From positions 186,001-250,000 of the forward strand of contig NZ_BDBU01000012.1 in the NCBI RefSeq assembly GCF_001613145.1: DNA of 64,000 nucleotides, in the 5' to 3' direction. The notes under the pieces are model-generated. The model was given only the letters and a program-made list of their open reading frames with translations, did not search any database and was not told the origin of the DNA. This stretch comes from Nocardia jejuensis NBRC 103114 (GTDB taxonomy: Bacteria; Actinomycetota; Actinomycetes; Mycobacteriales; Mycobacteriaceae). Below, one piece after another: positions 43,162 through 51,676 of the stretch (position 1 is its first letter; each line of letters begins with the position of its first letter). A program made the translations under genes and the position numbers.

Positions 43162-44583
43162 CTAGTTCGCGTCGCGCCCGCCGAGAACGTCGCGTCGGTT
43201 GTCGAGTTCCTCCAGACCGCGGATGCCGTCGCGGTCACCTCGAGCGGCGGAACGGCGGAACCAATGTTCGGCCTTGTCCAGTCCGCCCGCGTCGGCATGA
43301 CATTCGGCGAGGAAGTTCATCGCCCGTACATTGCCGCCGTCAGCTGCCCGAATGTGCAATGCATCGGCCTCGTCGTAGCGGCGTGTCTCGAGCAGCAGCA
43401 AGCCGAGGTTGAACATTGCCTCGGTGTCGTCGAGATCAGCGGCGCGGCGGTACCAGGATTCGGCCTCGTCGAGCTTTTCCCGGTCGTGCAGCAGCCGTCC
43501 GAGGCCGCCCATCGAGTCGACATGACCTGTCTGGGCTGCACGCCGATACCACGATTCGGCTTCCTCGTATTTGCCTTGGGTGTCCAACGAGGCAGCGAGG
43601 TGCTTCGCCGCATCCATATTGCCGTCCTGGGCGGCACGGAGGTAACACGCCGCGGCCTCCCGGTACTCACCTTGCGCGTAGAGCGCCAGGCCACGGCGGA
43701 ACGTCGCGGCGCTGTCGAACGCATCGATCCCGGAAGCAGGTGAGCCGGTCCGGGTTTCGGCGTCACGGGGTGATCGAGAAGGTGGCGTGGCGGGCCCGTG
43801 CGCGCCGCTTCGGGGTTGTTGCACCTGTGTGCGGTCGATGGCGCCGACTGTGGACGGTGATGCTGCGACACGTCCGCGGAACAATCGGATGTCCCCCGCG
43901 ATATCGACGCTGCGGCGCTGTGGGCGGGGGTGGCCGCAGCGCAATAGGTCTCGGTCGATCCTGCGGTACAGCTCATCGAGTGTGAGACCCGGTACTGTCG
44001 CTGCGGCCAGCAGCGCCGCGGTGAAGGCCGTATTGCGTTGCTTCGCCGGCGCGAAGGAGGTTTCGTTCGCCGCGGACGAGACGATCGTGTAGGTCCCGTG
44101 AATATCGACCTGGCCCGCGACGACGGCCGGACCATCGCCCATGGCCTCGAACGCACGGCCGGAGAAGCAGCAATCCAAGATCAGAATCCGGGCGCGGGCA
44201 GGACTTTCGACGATCTCCTCGCGCAGCATCGTGAACGGAGTCGCGGTCCAGCCCACCTGGTTCGGATCGCTGCCGGTCAATGCCAAGTGCAGGCGTCCGC
44301 GTCGATCGAGCATGCCGTGGCCGGTGTAGTACACCAGCAGGACATCCTCGGCTTCACCGGCCGCTCGAGCGAGCACGGTGCCGATCTGGGTGCTGTGATC
44401 GGGTTCGGCGACCAGGGCGCAGTGTTCACTGCGCAACCCCGCGCCGTCGGGGGTGGTCAACAGCCGCGCTAGATCGGTGAGGTTGGATACCACCGAGGGT
44501 ATGGGCGGGATGTCGGGATGGGTGTAGCGAGAGGTCCCGATCAGCACCGCCCGAAACCTGTTGCGGTCCAACGATTCGGTCAT
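43162..44583 (-). CDS. Caspase-family (C14) protease with Sel1/TPR-like repeats
   Basis: The product has 473 residues; its ATG overlaps the upstream stop (ATGA), so it is translationally coupled to the EACC1-like gene. Residues about 1-230 are a caspase-like domain with catalytic His in LVYYTGHG (about residue 88) and Cys in ILDCCFSG. A Pro/Ser-rich linker follows, then about five Sel1/TPR-type repeats from residue 295 (for example AESWYRRAAQTGHVDSMGGL and AMFNLGLLLLETRRYDEAD). In predicted bacterial conflict systems the caspase is the effector and the repeats sense or bind. Both catalytic residues are present, so it is probably active. Confidence 0.9.
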   Translation of the reverse strand: MTESLDRNRFRAVLIGTSRYTHPDIPPIPSVVSNLTDLARLLTTPDGAGLRSEHCALVAEPDHSTQIGTVLARAAGEAEDVLLVYYTGHGMLDRRGRLHLALTGSDPNQVGWTATPFTMLREEIVESPARARILILDCCFSGRAFEAMGDGPAVVAGQVDIHGTYTIVSSAANETSFAPAKQRNTAFTAALLAAATVPGLTLDELYRRIDRDLLRCGHPRPQRRSVDIAGDIRLFRGRVAASPSTVGAIDRTQVQQPRSGAHGPATPPSRSPRDAETRTGSPASGIDAFDSAATFRRGLALYAQGEYREAAACYLRAAQDGNMDAAKHLAASLDTQGKYEEAESWYRRAAQTGHVDSMGGLGRLLHDREKLDEAESWYRRAADLDDTEAMFNLGLLLLETRRYDEADALHIRAADGGNVRAMNFLAECHADAGGLDKAEHWFRRSAARGDRDGIRGLEELDNRRDVLGGRDAN

Positions 44584-44948
44584 GGCAAGGGGTCCGGACC
44601 TTCGAACAGATTCCCGAGTTCGCGCAGTGCCTCCGGCGTTTTGATGCGCTTGCCGTCGAAAGTGACCGCGGTGCCGTCGGGGCGCTGCACCGTGACGGTG
44701 ACATCGGAGCGGCGATGGGTCAACCAGGCCGTCAGCGATCGCGTCAAGGCGGGCGCGAGCCCGCCGGCGCCGACCGCGATGACCAGCACGTCGTAGAGGT
44801 CGCCCATCTGCCCGTCACGAATGCGCGCGGGCGATGGACCGATGCGGCCGCGTAGCGCGTCGTCGTGACGGAACCAGTCCAACAGCTGCAGCAGTTCGTC
44901 CGGGCCACCGCTGGTTCGAATGGTGTACTGGCCGTGAGGTTCCGACAT
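44580..44948 (-). CDS. EACC1-like effector-associated protein
   Basis: The product has 122 residues starting at the ATG at 44948. The pattern (YTIRTSGGPDELLQLLDWFRHDD, MGDLYDVLVIAVGAGGLAPAL, a helix with SLTAWL, then VTVTVQRPDGTAVTFDGKRI) matches the effector-associated constant component 1 family, small partners encoded beside caspases and other effectors in predicted NTP-dependent conflict systems. Assignment is from memory of the family pattern. It overlaps the caspase start by 4 bases. A central hydrophobic helix (VLVIAVGAGGLAPALTRSL) may contact a membrane. Confidence 0.75.
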   Translation of the reverse strand: MSEPHGQYTIRTSGGPDELLQLLDWFRHDDALRGRIGPSPARIRDGQMGDLYDVLVIAVGAGGLAPALTRSLTAWLTHRRSDVTVTVQRPDGTAVTFDGKRIKTPEALRELGNLFEGPDPLP

Positions 44949-45071
44949 GTCGTCATTTTGCCGGACAGGCTCACTCCAGGCAGGACTACTCGACAAGATC
45001 CGATCGGTGCGAGCCGACGGGCATCGAACTCCTCTCTCCCACCCCGCCACCCATCGCGAGCGCGACCTCAC

Positions 45072-45809
45072 TCACCGAGAGGGCTGACTACCGCTGCCCT
45101 TCGACGCACCGATGGTGTCGGCCGCCACGCCCTGGAACAAGGCGATGACATCGCGGGTGAAAGCCGTTCGGGTGACACCCAATTGACGCAGGGCGGGACC
45201 GTGATCGACGGCAACGACGAGAGTCGCGCCGAACAGGACGAGCCACCAGGCGAGCAGTAGTACGACCTGAACCGGACGCGGCGTCGGGGCGAAGGCGACC
45301 CGCAGGCGCTGGCAGTGGAAGGGGACATGACGGCGTTCGTCCTCGAGAATCAGACGGGCCACTTCGGTGGTGAGGGGATCGGTCGTGCCGTCGCGCAACG
45401 CCCGGTAGTAGCGCAGGGCCACGACCTCGGCGATGGACAACACCATCAGTTCCAGGCGCAGGCCCAAGGCGCGGCGCAAACGCACGAAGATCACATCGGT
45501 CCAATGGGACGAGATCGTCTCGTAGCCCGCGGAACTCAGGAGATTCCGCAGCAGTCGAGCGTGGTTGATCTCCTCCGCGACGAACAGACGAGCAGCGGTC
45601 GCGTAGTCCGGATCACCGGCACCATCGGCCTTGCGAATGAGGTTCCCGCCGTCGCCGCTTTCGCCGACTTGAAAACGCTGCACGCTGCGAGCCAGAACCG
45701 GATCGAGTCGTGCACCCCTGTCCCACTCCGGATCTTCGGCGACGGAACGCGCCAGCACATTCGCCTCGAATTCCCTTGTCCAAGGGATGAAATCGCTGTG
45801 ACGCCCCAT
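45072..45809 (-). CDS. Ferritin-like di-iron protein with a C-terminal membrane segment
   Basis: The product has 245 residues. Ligands of a four-helix di-iron site can be seen in order: E in QVGESGDG, EExxH in VAEEINHARLL, E in LSIAEVVALRYYR and DExxH in LEDERRHVPFH. One hydrophobic segment (VVLLLAWWLVLFGATLVV) follows near residue 190. It is probably an oxygen- or peroxide-using oxidase or a membrane-linked iron protein. It lies upstream of the EACC1-caspase pair in the same direction with a 123-base gap, so shared transcription is possible but unproven. Confidence 0.8.
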   Translation of the reverse strand: MGRHSDFIPWTREFEANVLARSVAEDPEWDRGARLDPVLARSVQRFQVGESGDGGNLIRKADGAGDPDYATAARLFVAEEINHARLLRNLLSSAGYETISSHWTDVIFVRLRRALGLRLELMVLSIAEVVALRYYRALRDGTTDPLTTEVARLILEDERRHVPFHCQRLRVAFAPTPRPVQVVLLLAWWLVLFGATLVVAVDHGPALRQLGVTRTAFTRDVIALFQGVAADTIGASKGSGSQPSR

Positions 45810-45910
45810 GACGCTCCTCCCGTTCGGTCCCCGGATCGGGATCGATCCTCGAGCCTAGGAAGAAGGTGTGCGGATTGGTCGATCGATTCGTGGAGATCCT
45901 GTGACGGTGG

Positions 45911-47410
45911 TCAGGGCGTCAGCACGGACCGAATCCGATTGTCCGGGTCCACTCGGGCGCGGAGCTGGGCCAGTCGAGAGTGATTGTCGCCGAAGTAGCG
46001 GGACAACGAATCTCCGGACTCCAGGTAGTTGACGTATCCGCCGACCGAATCGGGTCCGAGCGCGGCATGGGAGTCGGCGATCCAGGTCAGGGCGGAATCG
46101 TGCGGAATCGGTTCGTAGGCGCCCCATTCCACGATGGCGGCGTGGTCGCGCCAGGGGAAGGCCGTGGCGGTGGGAGACGGGTCTGCGATCGCGCCGTCGA
46201 GGGTGTTGATCTGCACCCAGCCGGTGCCGCCGACGCTGGAGAACCTGGTGAGCGATTCGAGCACTGTGCCGATGATGTCCGGAGTGAGAGCGGAGACGAT
46301 GTCGGAGCCGTTGGTGAAGGCGGCGCGCGGCTGATCGACGGCACCGCCGGCCAGATACAGGACGGTCTCCATGTGCCCGAGGGTGCGGACGTCGGTGGCG
46401 GCGGGGCTGAGGCCGATGGCATCGGTGAGCGCGGCCGTGACGGTCTCCCCCGCGCCCGCGGGGCACACCAGCTGCATCCAGCAGGTGAGGCCGCCCTCGC
46501 CGTCCGCGTCCACGCTCACATTCGCCCATTGCTCGCGGTCGGCGGACCGCAGCCACTCCTGCCAGCCGGTGATGACGCGGTCGGCCTGCTCACCCGGGAA
46601 GGTCAGGCGTACCACGTCTTTCGTGGTCGCCTCGATGGTGTCGAAGGTCATCGAACTGACGATGCCGAGCAGCGAGCCGCCGCCGCGCAGCGCCCAGAAC
46701 AGATCGGGCCGGACCGTGGCGGATACCTCGGTGATGGTGCCATCGGGCAGGACCACGGTGGCAGCGGTGAGCCGATCACAGGTGAGACCGTGAGCGCGCG
46801 ATTCCACTCCGAGCCCGCCGCCCAGGGTCAGACCCGCGATACCGACGCTGGGACACGCGCCCGCCGGCAGGCTCCGGCCGGAGCGGTCGAGTTCCTGATA
46901 CACCTCGTAGAGGGTGTGACCCGGCGATACGACGGCCTGCCCGGCGTCGGTTCGTACGCCGCGCAGCCCCCGTACGTCGATGATCAGCGATCCGGTCGCC
47001 GTGGAAATCCCCGCGTAGGAGTGCCCACCCGCCCGCGCCGCCACCTCGAGATCGTTCTCGGCCGCGAAACCGAAGGCCGTGGCCACATCCTCGGCATCGG
47101 CGACCTGAACGACGGCCGACGGCTCCTGGTCATCGAAACGAGTATTGAAAACCTGTCTGGCCACGGGATATTCCGGATCGCCCGGCACTATCAGCCGACC
47201 ACGCAACTCACCCCGCAGCGCACGCCACTTCGACTCGGCGTTGCCGCGACCGAACGCGCCGGCCGGCGAATCAGCGTCCGCGACGAGGGATCCCGCGGCG
47301 GGCGCCGCGCTGGAGGCGGAGAGTCGAGTTGCCCCGGCTAAACCCGTACCGGCGACCGCGAGTCCGAGAGCGCTACGCAGGAATACGCTGCGCGAGAAGT
47401 GTGGTCTCAC
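45911..47410 (-). CDS. Exported berberine-bridge-type FAD oxidase
   Basis: The product has 499 residues with a GTG start at 47410, GGAGG 5 bases upstream. The N-terminal signal has SRSVFLRSALG, one Ser away from a twin-arginine motif, then a hydrophobic core and an Ala-rich cleavage zone. The FAD_binding_4 domain shows the His-linked site AGGHSYAG and the Cys-linked site AGACPSVGIAGLTLGGG, so FAD is probably attached twice. The C-terminal berberine-bridge domain ends YFGDNHSRLAQLRARVDPDN. Such enzymes oxidise sugars or aromatic natural products and release peroxide. Confidence 0.92.
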   Translation of the reverse strand: MRPHFSRSVFLRSALGLAVAGTGLAGATRLSASSAAPAAGSLVADADSPAGAFGRGNAESKWRALRGELRGRLIVPGDPEYPVARQVFNTRFDDQEPSAVVQVADAEDVATAFGFAAENDLEVAARAGGHSYAGISTATGSLIIDVRGLRGVRTDAGQAVVSPGHTLYEVYQELDRSGRSLPAGACPSVGIAGLTLGGGLGVESRAHGLTCDRLTAATVVLPDGTITEVSATVRPDLFWALRGGGSLLGIVSSMTFDTIEATTKDVVRLTFPGEQADRVITGWQEWLRSADREQWANVSVDADGEGGLTCWMQLVCPAGAGETVTAALTDAIGLSPAATDVRTLGHMETVLYLAGGAVDQPRAAFTNGSDIVSALTPDIIGTVLESLTRFSSVGGTGWVQINTLDGAIADPSPTATAFPWRDHAAIVEWGAYEPIPHDSALTWIADSHAALGPDSVGGYVNYLESGDSLSRYFGDNHSRLAQLRARVDPDNRIRSVLTP

Positions 47411-47638
47411 ATCGGCCTCCAGTGGTCATCCGAGATGCGGTGCGCCGACTGGTGATTCGCTGTCAAGGTTCGCGCTCCACCTGTTCCGTCGGCCGACACA
47501 GTCCCGATCGATCATGGTTCATCCACCGTTCATTCGGAAAACCGGGCGGTGGCGTTCCAGCGTGCGGCGCGGCGACGATTCCTCGGTCAGCCCGCGGCCG
47601 CATAGATTCACATCGACCGAAGGGTTCGCGACAGGAGC

Positions 47639-48907
47639 ATGGTGCCCGAGACAACGCATACGAACACCCCCTCTGAACTGCGGCGAAGTCTAGGGGTGAC
47701 CGATGCCGTCGTGATCGGACTCGGCTCCATGATCGGGGCGGGGATTTTCGCGGCTCTGGCTCCGGCGGCGCGGGCGGCGGGCTCGGGGTTGGTGCTGGGG
47801 CTCGCGGTCGCGGCCGTGGTCGCGTACTGCAACGCGACTTCGTCGGCGCGATTGGCCGCGCGGTATCCGGCGTCGGGCGGCACGTATGTGTATGGGCGCG
47901 AGCGACTCGGCGAGTTCTGGGGCTATCTGGCCGGATGGTGTTTCGTGGTCGGCAAGACCGCGTCCTGTGCGGCAATGGCATTGACAGTCGGGGTGTACGC
48001 GTGGCCGGAGCAGGCGCACGCGGTGGCCGCTGCGGCGGTTGTCGCGTTGACCGCGGTGAACTATCGCGGCGTGCAGAAGTCGGTGCTGGTGACCCGGGTG
48101 ATCGTGTCGATCGTGCTGGCCGTGCTCGCCGCGGTGGTGGTCGCGGCAGTCACCTCCGGAACCGCCGAGGCCACGCGGCTCGAATTCGGTTCCGAAATAA
48201 CCGTTTTCGGAGTTTTACAGGCGGCGGGACTCCTGTTCTTCGCCTTCGCCGGATATGCGCGGATCGCCACGCTCGGCGAGGAAGTCCGCGACCCGAGCCG
48301 CACGATTCCGCGCGCGATTCCACTCGCGCTGGGCATCACCCTGTGCGTGTACGCGGCCGTCGTGATCGCGGCGCTGAGCGTGCTCGGGCCGCAAGGCTTG
48401 TCGGAGACGACCGCACCCTTGACGAGCGTGGTGCGCACGTCCGGCGCGGGTTGGCTGGAACCGGTGGTGCGGGTCGGAGCCGTCCTCGCCGCGCTGGGTT
48501 CGCTGCTGGCCCTGATCCTCGGCGTCTCGCGCACGACCCTGGCGATGGCTCGCGACCACCACCTGCCCCACGCCCTGGCAGCGGTGCATCCCCGATTCGC
48601 GGTGCCGCACCGCGCCGAACTCACCGTCGGCGCGATCGTCGCCGTCGCCGCCGCGACCGCCGATGTCCGTGCCGCGATCGGGTTCTCGTCCTTCGGCGTG
48701 CTGCTCTACTACGCGATCGCCAACGCGGCCGCCTGGACGCTGACCGTGCCCGAGGGACGTCCGGTTCGGCTGATCCCCGCGCTCGGTGTGCTCGGCTGCC
48801 TGATCCTCGCCTGCACACTCCCGATCATCTCGGTGCTGACGGGGACGGCGGTCGTGGCGATCGGAGCCGCGATCTACACCGTCCGGTCCAGGTGCGGCGA
48901 GCGGTAG
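47639..48907 (+). CDS. APC-family amino-acid permease
   Basis: The product has 422 residues. The ATG at 47639 is close to AGGAG; the GTG at 47642 is a fair alternative. Eleven or twelve hydrophobic segments are visible. The first reads IGLGSMIGAGIFAALAP, the APC substrate-binding loop, and the sixth region has FFAFAGYARIATLGEEVRDP, both standard for amino acid/cation transporters. The substrate is unknown. Its last 34 bases overlap the opposite-strand gene at 48874. The 228 bases before it hold no other gene. Confidence 0.92.
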   Translation: MVPETTHTNTPSELRRSLGVTDAVVIGLGSMIGAGIFAALAPAARAAGSGLVLGLAVAAVVAYCNATSSARLAARYPASGGTYVYGRERLGEFWGYLAGWCFVVGKTASCAAMALTVGVYAWPEQAHAVAAAAVVALTAVNYRGVQKSVLVTRVIVSIVLAVLAAVVVAAVTSGTAEATRLEFGSEITVFGVLQAAGLLFFAFAGYARIATLGEEVRDPSRTIPRAIPLALGITLCVYAAVVIAALSVLGPQGLSETTAPLTSVVRTSGAGWLEPVVRVGAVLAALGSLLALILGVSRTTLAMARDHHLPHALAAVHPRFAVPHRAELTVGAIVAVAAATADVRAAIGFSSFGVLLYYAIANAAAWTLTVPEGRPVRLIPALGVLGCLILACTLPIISVLTGTAVVAIGAAIYTVRSRCGER

Positions 48908-49371
48908 CCGCCGAGGCGAGCACTGCTGGAACTCATGTCCAGCAGTCGCTGCCGGGCCGAGCGCTCCCCCAGCTCGCCCATGGCGTCGAGCGGAATGCCC
49001 GCCAGATCCTGCAGACAGGCGCGGACGATCCCGGCCACCCACCACCGGGAGTACTGGTCGCCGAACTCCGATAGCAGTCGATCAACCGTCTGATCGGTTA
49101 CGCGCTGTTCGCGCGTCGTCCGCGATTGCCCCGCTACCTCGAGTTCGATCACGGACACATCATGCCCGTGTGGACCGACAGGTAGCAGTGTCAAAGGTCC
49201 TCGATCGAAGGCACTTCCCTCAACTCGACTCGTTCGGACCTGCCCCACCAACAGTTTCAGGCGTTCGGCCGCCGACGCCGGGACGGTAGTGACTCCGCCG
49301 TATCGATCTGCGGGCGAGACCCCCCAGAATCCGACACGGTAGGTCCGGGCGAGTCGTCCGCCATCTGTCAT
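48874..49371 (-). CDS. Hypothetical protein overlapping the APC permease 3' end
   Basis: The product has 165 residues. It shows alternating strands and helices (RLARTYRVGFWGVSPADRYGG, LTLLPVGPHGHDVSVIELEVAG) and an Arg-rich C-terminus. No domain was recognised. It has no signal or membrane segment. Its frame shares 34 bases antiparallel with the permease, so the two would terminate within each other. A 49-base gap separates it from the BVMO4 stop downstream. Confidence 0.55.
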   Translation of the reverse strand: MTDGGRLARTYRVGFWGVSPADRYGGVTTVPASAAERLKLLVGQVRTSRVEGSAFDRGPLTLLPVGPHGHDVSVIELEVAGQSRTTREQRVTDQTVDRLLSEFGDQYSRWWVAGIVRACLQDLAGIPLDAMGELGERSARQRLLDMSSSSARLGGYRSPHLDRTV

Positions 49372-49420
49372 CGAACCGGTGGCCGCGCCCGTCTCGAATT
49401 GCGGATCAGGCCATCCGAGC

Positions 49421-51028
49421 TCACGCTTCGGTGAGTTGGGCCGACACCGAGTCCGCCGGGGCGTCGACTTCGACGGGATTGCGGTAGCTGTAATCCTCGC
49501 GGTCGAAGCGAACGGCCTTGCGGTAGGTCTTCCACAGTGACCAGGGCCGGAGGTACGGGGACTTGCCCTGGGAGTTGACGAAGTAGCTGTTGGAGCCCTC
49601 GCAGCGAGTTTCCAAGTAGTAGGCCAGGTTCCGGCCGCTGCGAAGCATCTCCTGATGGAAGCGCTCCTGAGCCTCGGGCCGCACTTCCACGATGGTGGCC
49701 CCGCGGCGACGGGTCTCGTCGATGACGGTGGCGATGTGGCGCATGGCGTTCTCCACGAAGTAGTGGAACGCGGTGCCGGTCCAGGAGTACGGGCCGATCA
49801 TGATGAACCGGTTCGGCAGCCCGACGACCGAGGTGCTGAAGTAGGCCTTCAACTCCTCGGTGTTGTAGAAGACGCCGAGGTCGAATCCGTCACGGCCGAG
49901 GACGGTTCCGGGCTTGTAGCTTTCCGGATCCGAGAAGACCTCGTAGCCCGTGGACACCACGAGGGCGTCGATCTCACGCTCGACACCGTCGGCGCTGCGG
50001 ATACCGGTCGGGGTGATCTCGGCGATTCCGGCCGTGACGAGCTCGACATTGTCGCGGTTGAGGGTGGGCAGATAGTCACCGCCCGCCCCGCCGCGAATGC
50101 ACACGATGCCGAAGTCGGGCCGCAGCTGCTTGCGAATCTCCCTGTCCTTCACCTTGTATCGCACCCAGCCCGCGTAGGCGTGGCGGCCGGCGAAATCGAT
50201 AGCCCGCGAGCCGCCGCGCCACAGCGGTGCCGGGGTGTAGATCGCGACGCGCAGCAACAGGTCGACCACGGTCTGCGCGACGCCGTTGGCGACCGCCGAT
50301 CCGCCGGGCAGGGCCAGCAGCTTCTGCATCCACGGCTTCAGGACGAAGTCCGGCTTGGGCAGATACACCTGCGGCGTGCGCTGGTAGATATCGAGCCGCT
50401 CGACCTGCGCGGCGAGTTTCGGCGCGATCTGCATGGTGCTCGCGCCGACGCCGATGATGCCGACCCGTTTGCCGGTGAAGTCGTAGTCGTGATTCCACTG
50501 CGCCGGATGCATGGAAACACCGGTGTAGGAATCCAATCCGGGGATGTCCGGTGTGGTCTTCGCGTTGATGTACGCACCGACGGCGCTGATGACGAACCGC
50601 GCGGTAATGACCTCGCCGGTGTCCACGTGCAGCCGCCACAACCCGTGGTCCTCGTCCCACTCCTCGCGAACGATGGTGGTGTCGAACCGCATTCGGCGCG
50701 GCAGGTCGTAGTCGGCCGCGACTTCGCGCAGGTACTCCAGAATCTGGTCGCGTTTGGCGAAGAGCCGATCCCAGTCGGATTTGCGCGCGAAGGAGAACTG
50801 GTAGGTGGTGCTCGGAATATCGCAGCCCGCATCGGGATAGCTATGGCTGTACCAGGTGCCGCCGAGCCCGGCGATGCGATCGACGATCAGGAAATCATGG
50901 ACGCCGATCTCCTGCAACTTGACTCCGGCGCAGATACCACCGATGCCCGCGCCGATGACCACGACCTCGTGGTGCGGCTTTTCGCTCGGGCTGATGCGCG
51001 CGGCGTTCGATCCATTGTCGCGACTCAT
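49421..51028 (-). CDS. Baeyer-Villiger-type monooxygenase (BVMO4)
   Basis: The product has 535 residues; its ATG overlaps the SRPBCC stop (ATGA). It has FAD motif GAGIGG, an intact fingerprint YTGVSMHPAQW and second Rossmann GVGAST. Late motifs STGYEVFSDPE and IGPYSWTGTAF show that its closest relative in the window is BVMO1. Unlike BVMO1 it keeps the fingerprint His, so it probably performs real Baeyer-Villiger chemistry. It is the last gene of the island-B operon (54964 to 49421). Confidence 0.93.
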   Translation of the reverse strand: MSRDNGSNAARISPSEKPHHEVVVIGAGIGGICAGVKLQEIGVHDFLIVDRIAGLGGTWYSHSYPDAGCDIPSTTYQFSFARKSDWDRLFAKRDQILEYLREVAADYDLPRRMRFDTTIVREEWDEDHGLWRLHVDTGEVITARFVISAVGAYINAKTTPDIPGLDSYTGVSMHPAQWNHDYDFTGKRVGIIGVGASTMQIAPKLAAQVERLDIYQRTPQVYLPKPDFVLKPWMQKLLALPGGSAVANGVAQTVVDLLLRVAIYTPAPLWRGGSRAIDFAGRHAYAGWVRYKVKDREIRKQLRPDFGIVCIRGGAGGDYLPTLNRDNVELVTAGIAEITPTGIRSADGVEREIDALVVSTGYEVFSDPESYKPGTVLGRDGFDLGVFYNTEELKAYFSTSVVGLPNRFIMIGPYSWTGTAFHYFVENAMRHIATVIDETRRRGATIVEVRPEAQERFHQEMLRSGRNLAYYLETRCEGSNSYFVNSQGKSPYLRPWSLWKTYRKAVRFDREDYSYRNPVEVDAPADSVSAQLTEA

Positions 51029-51663
51029 TCGGTGCCTTCCTTATCGGCCGGGTGATTGCTCGGCGCGGCCGAAGCGATGCCATTCGTATTGATCGACCGC
51101 AGTGGCGGTCTGGTGGTGCGCGCGACCTCAGCGACGCGCCGCTCGAACAGCGGGCCGATACCGACGACCCGGTAGGCCGCTCGCCACAGCGGCGGGAACC
51201 AGGTGACGAATCGCAACGGCCAGCGCAGGGTGACCGCGATCGTCCAGGTGACCTTGGTCCGGCCGTCGCCGAGGTCAGTGAACGTCTTGTCCTCGCCGTA
51301 CTGGCGTACCAGCAGGTACTGCAGCCAATTGCCGCTCACCACACCGAAGGCGATGCGCTGGTTCGGTTCATACCGCCAGAACTTCTCCTTCTCGACCCAC
51401 AGGAAGCGCAGCGGCTCGAACGGTGAACCCATTTCGCGCACGATCCCGACACCACGGGCGGGCGAGTCGTACTTCACGCCGGTGCAGGGGAACGGCAGCC
51501 ATTTCCACGCGTGCTCGTCATCGATCGCGGTCCACACCGCCTCCACCGGCGCGTCGAAGGTCTTCTCGACGGTGATGACCAGCCCGGCGGTATCGAACAG
51601 GGTGTCGTCGATCGCCGGTTGTGAGGCGGCGTGCTGGGTGTGCAGGAACGAAGAAATACTCAT
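51025..51663 (-). CDS. SRPBCC (START-like) ligand-binding protein
   Basis: The product has 212 residues. Residues about 25-175 have the SRPBCC pattern: VEKTFDAPVEAVWTAIDD, then strands with FGVVSGNWLQYLLV and a long C-terminal helix (FPPLWRAAYRVVGIGPLFERRVAEVA). These proteins enclose hydrophobic ligands and may act as cyclases or carriers. Wedged between two BVMO genes (13-base gap and 4-base overlap), it may bind or present the hydrophobic substrate. Island A has no equivalent. Confidence 0.88.
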   Translation of the reverse strand: MSISSFLHTQHAASQPAIDDTLFDTAGLVITVEKTFDAPVEAVWTAIDDEHAWKWLPFPCTGVKYDSPARGVGIVREMGSPFEPLRFLWVEKEKFWRYEPNQRIAFGVVSGNWLQYLLVRQYGEDKTFTDLGDGRTKVTWTIAVTLRWPLRFVTWFPPLWRAAYRVVGIGPLFERRVAEVARTTRPPLRSINTNGIASAAPSNHPADKEGTE

Positions 51664-51676
51664 GGTCGTCTCCGGA

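Noticed and set aside
45980..47341. Plus-strand open frame of 453 codons
   Set aside because: It is antisense to the berberine-bridge oxidase, which has both flavin-attachment motifs.
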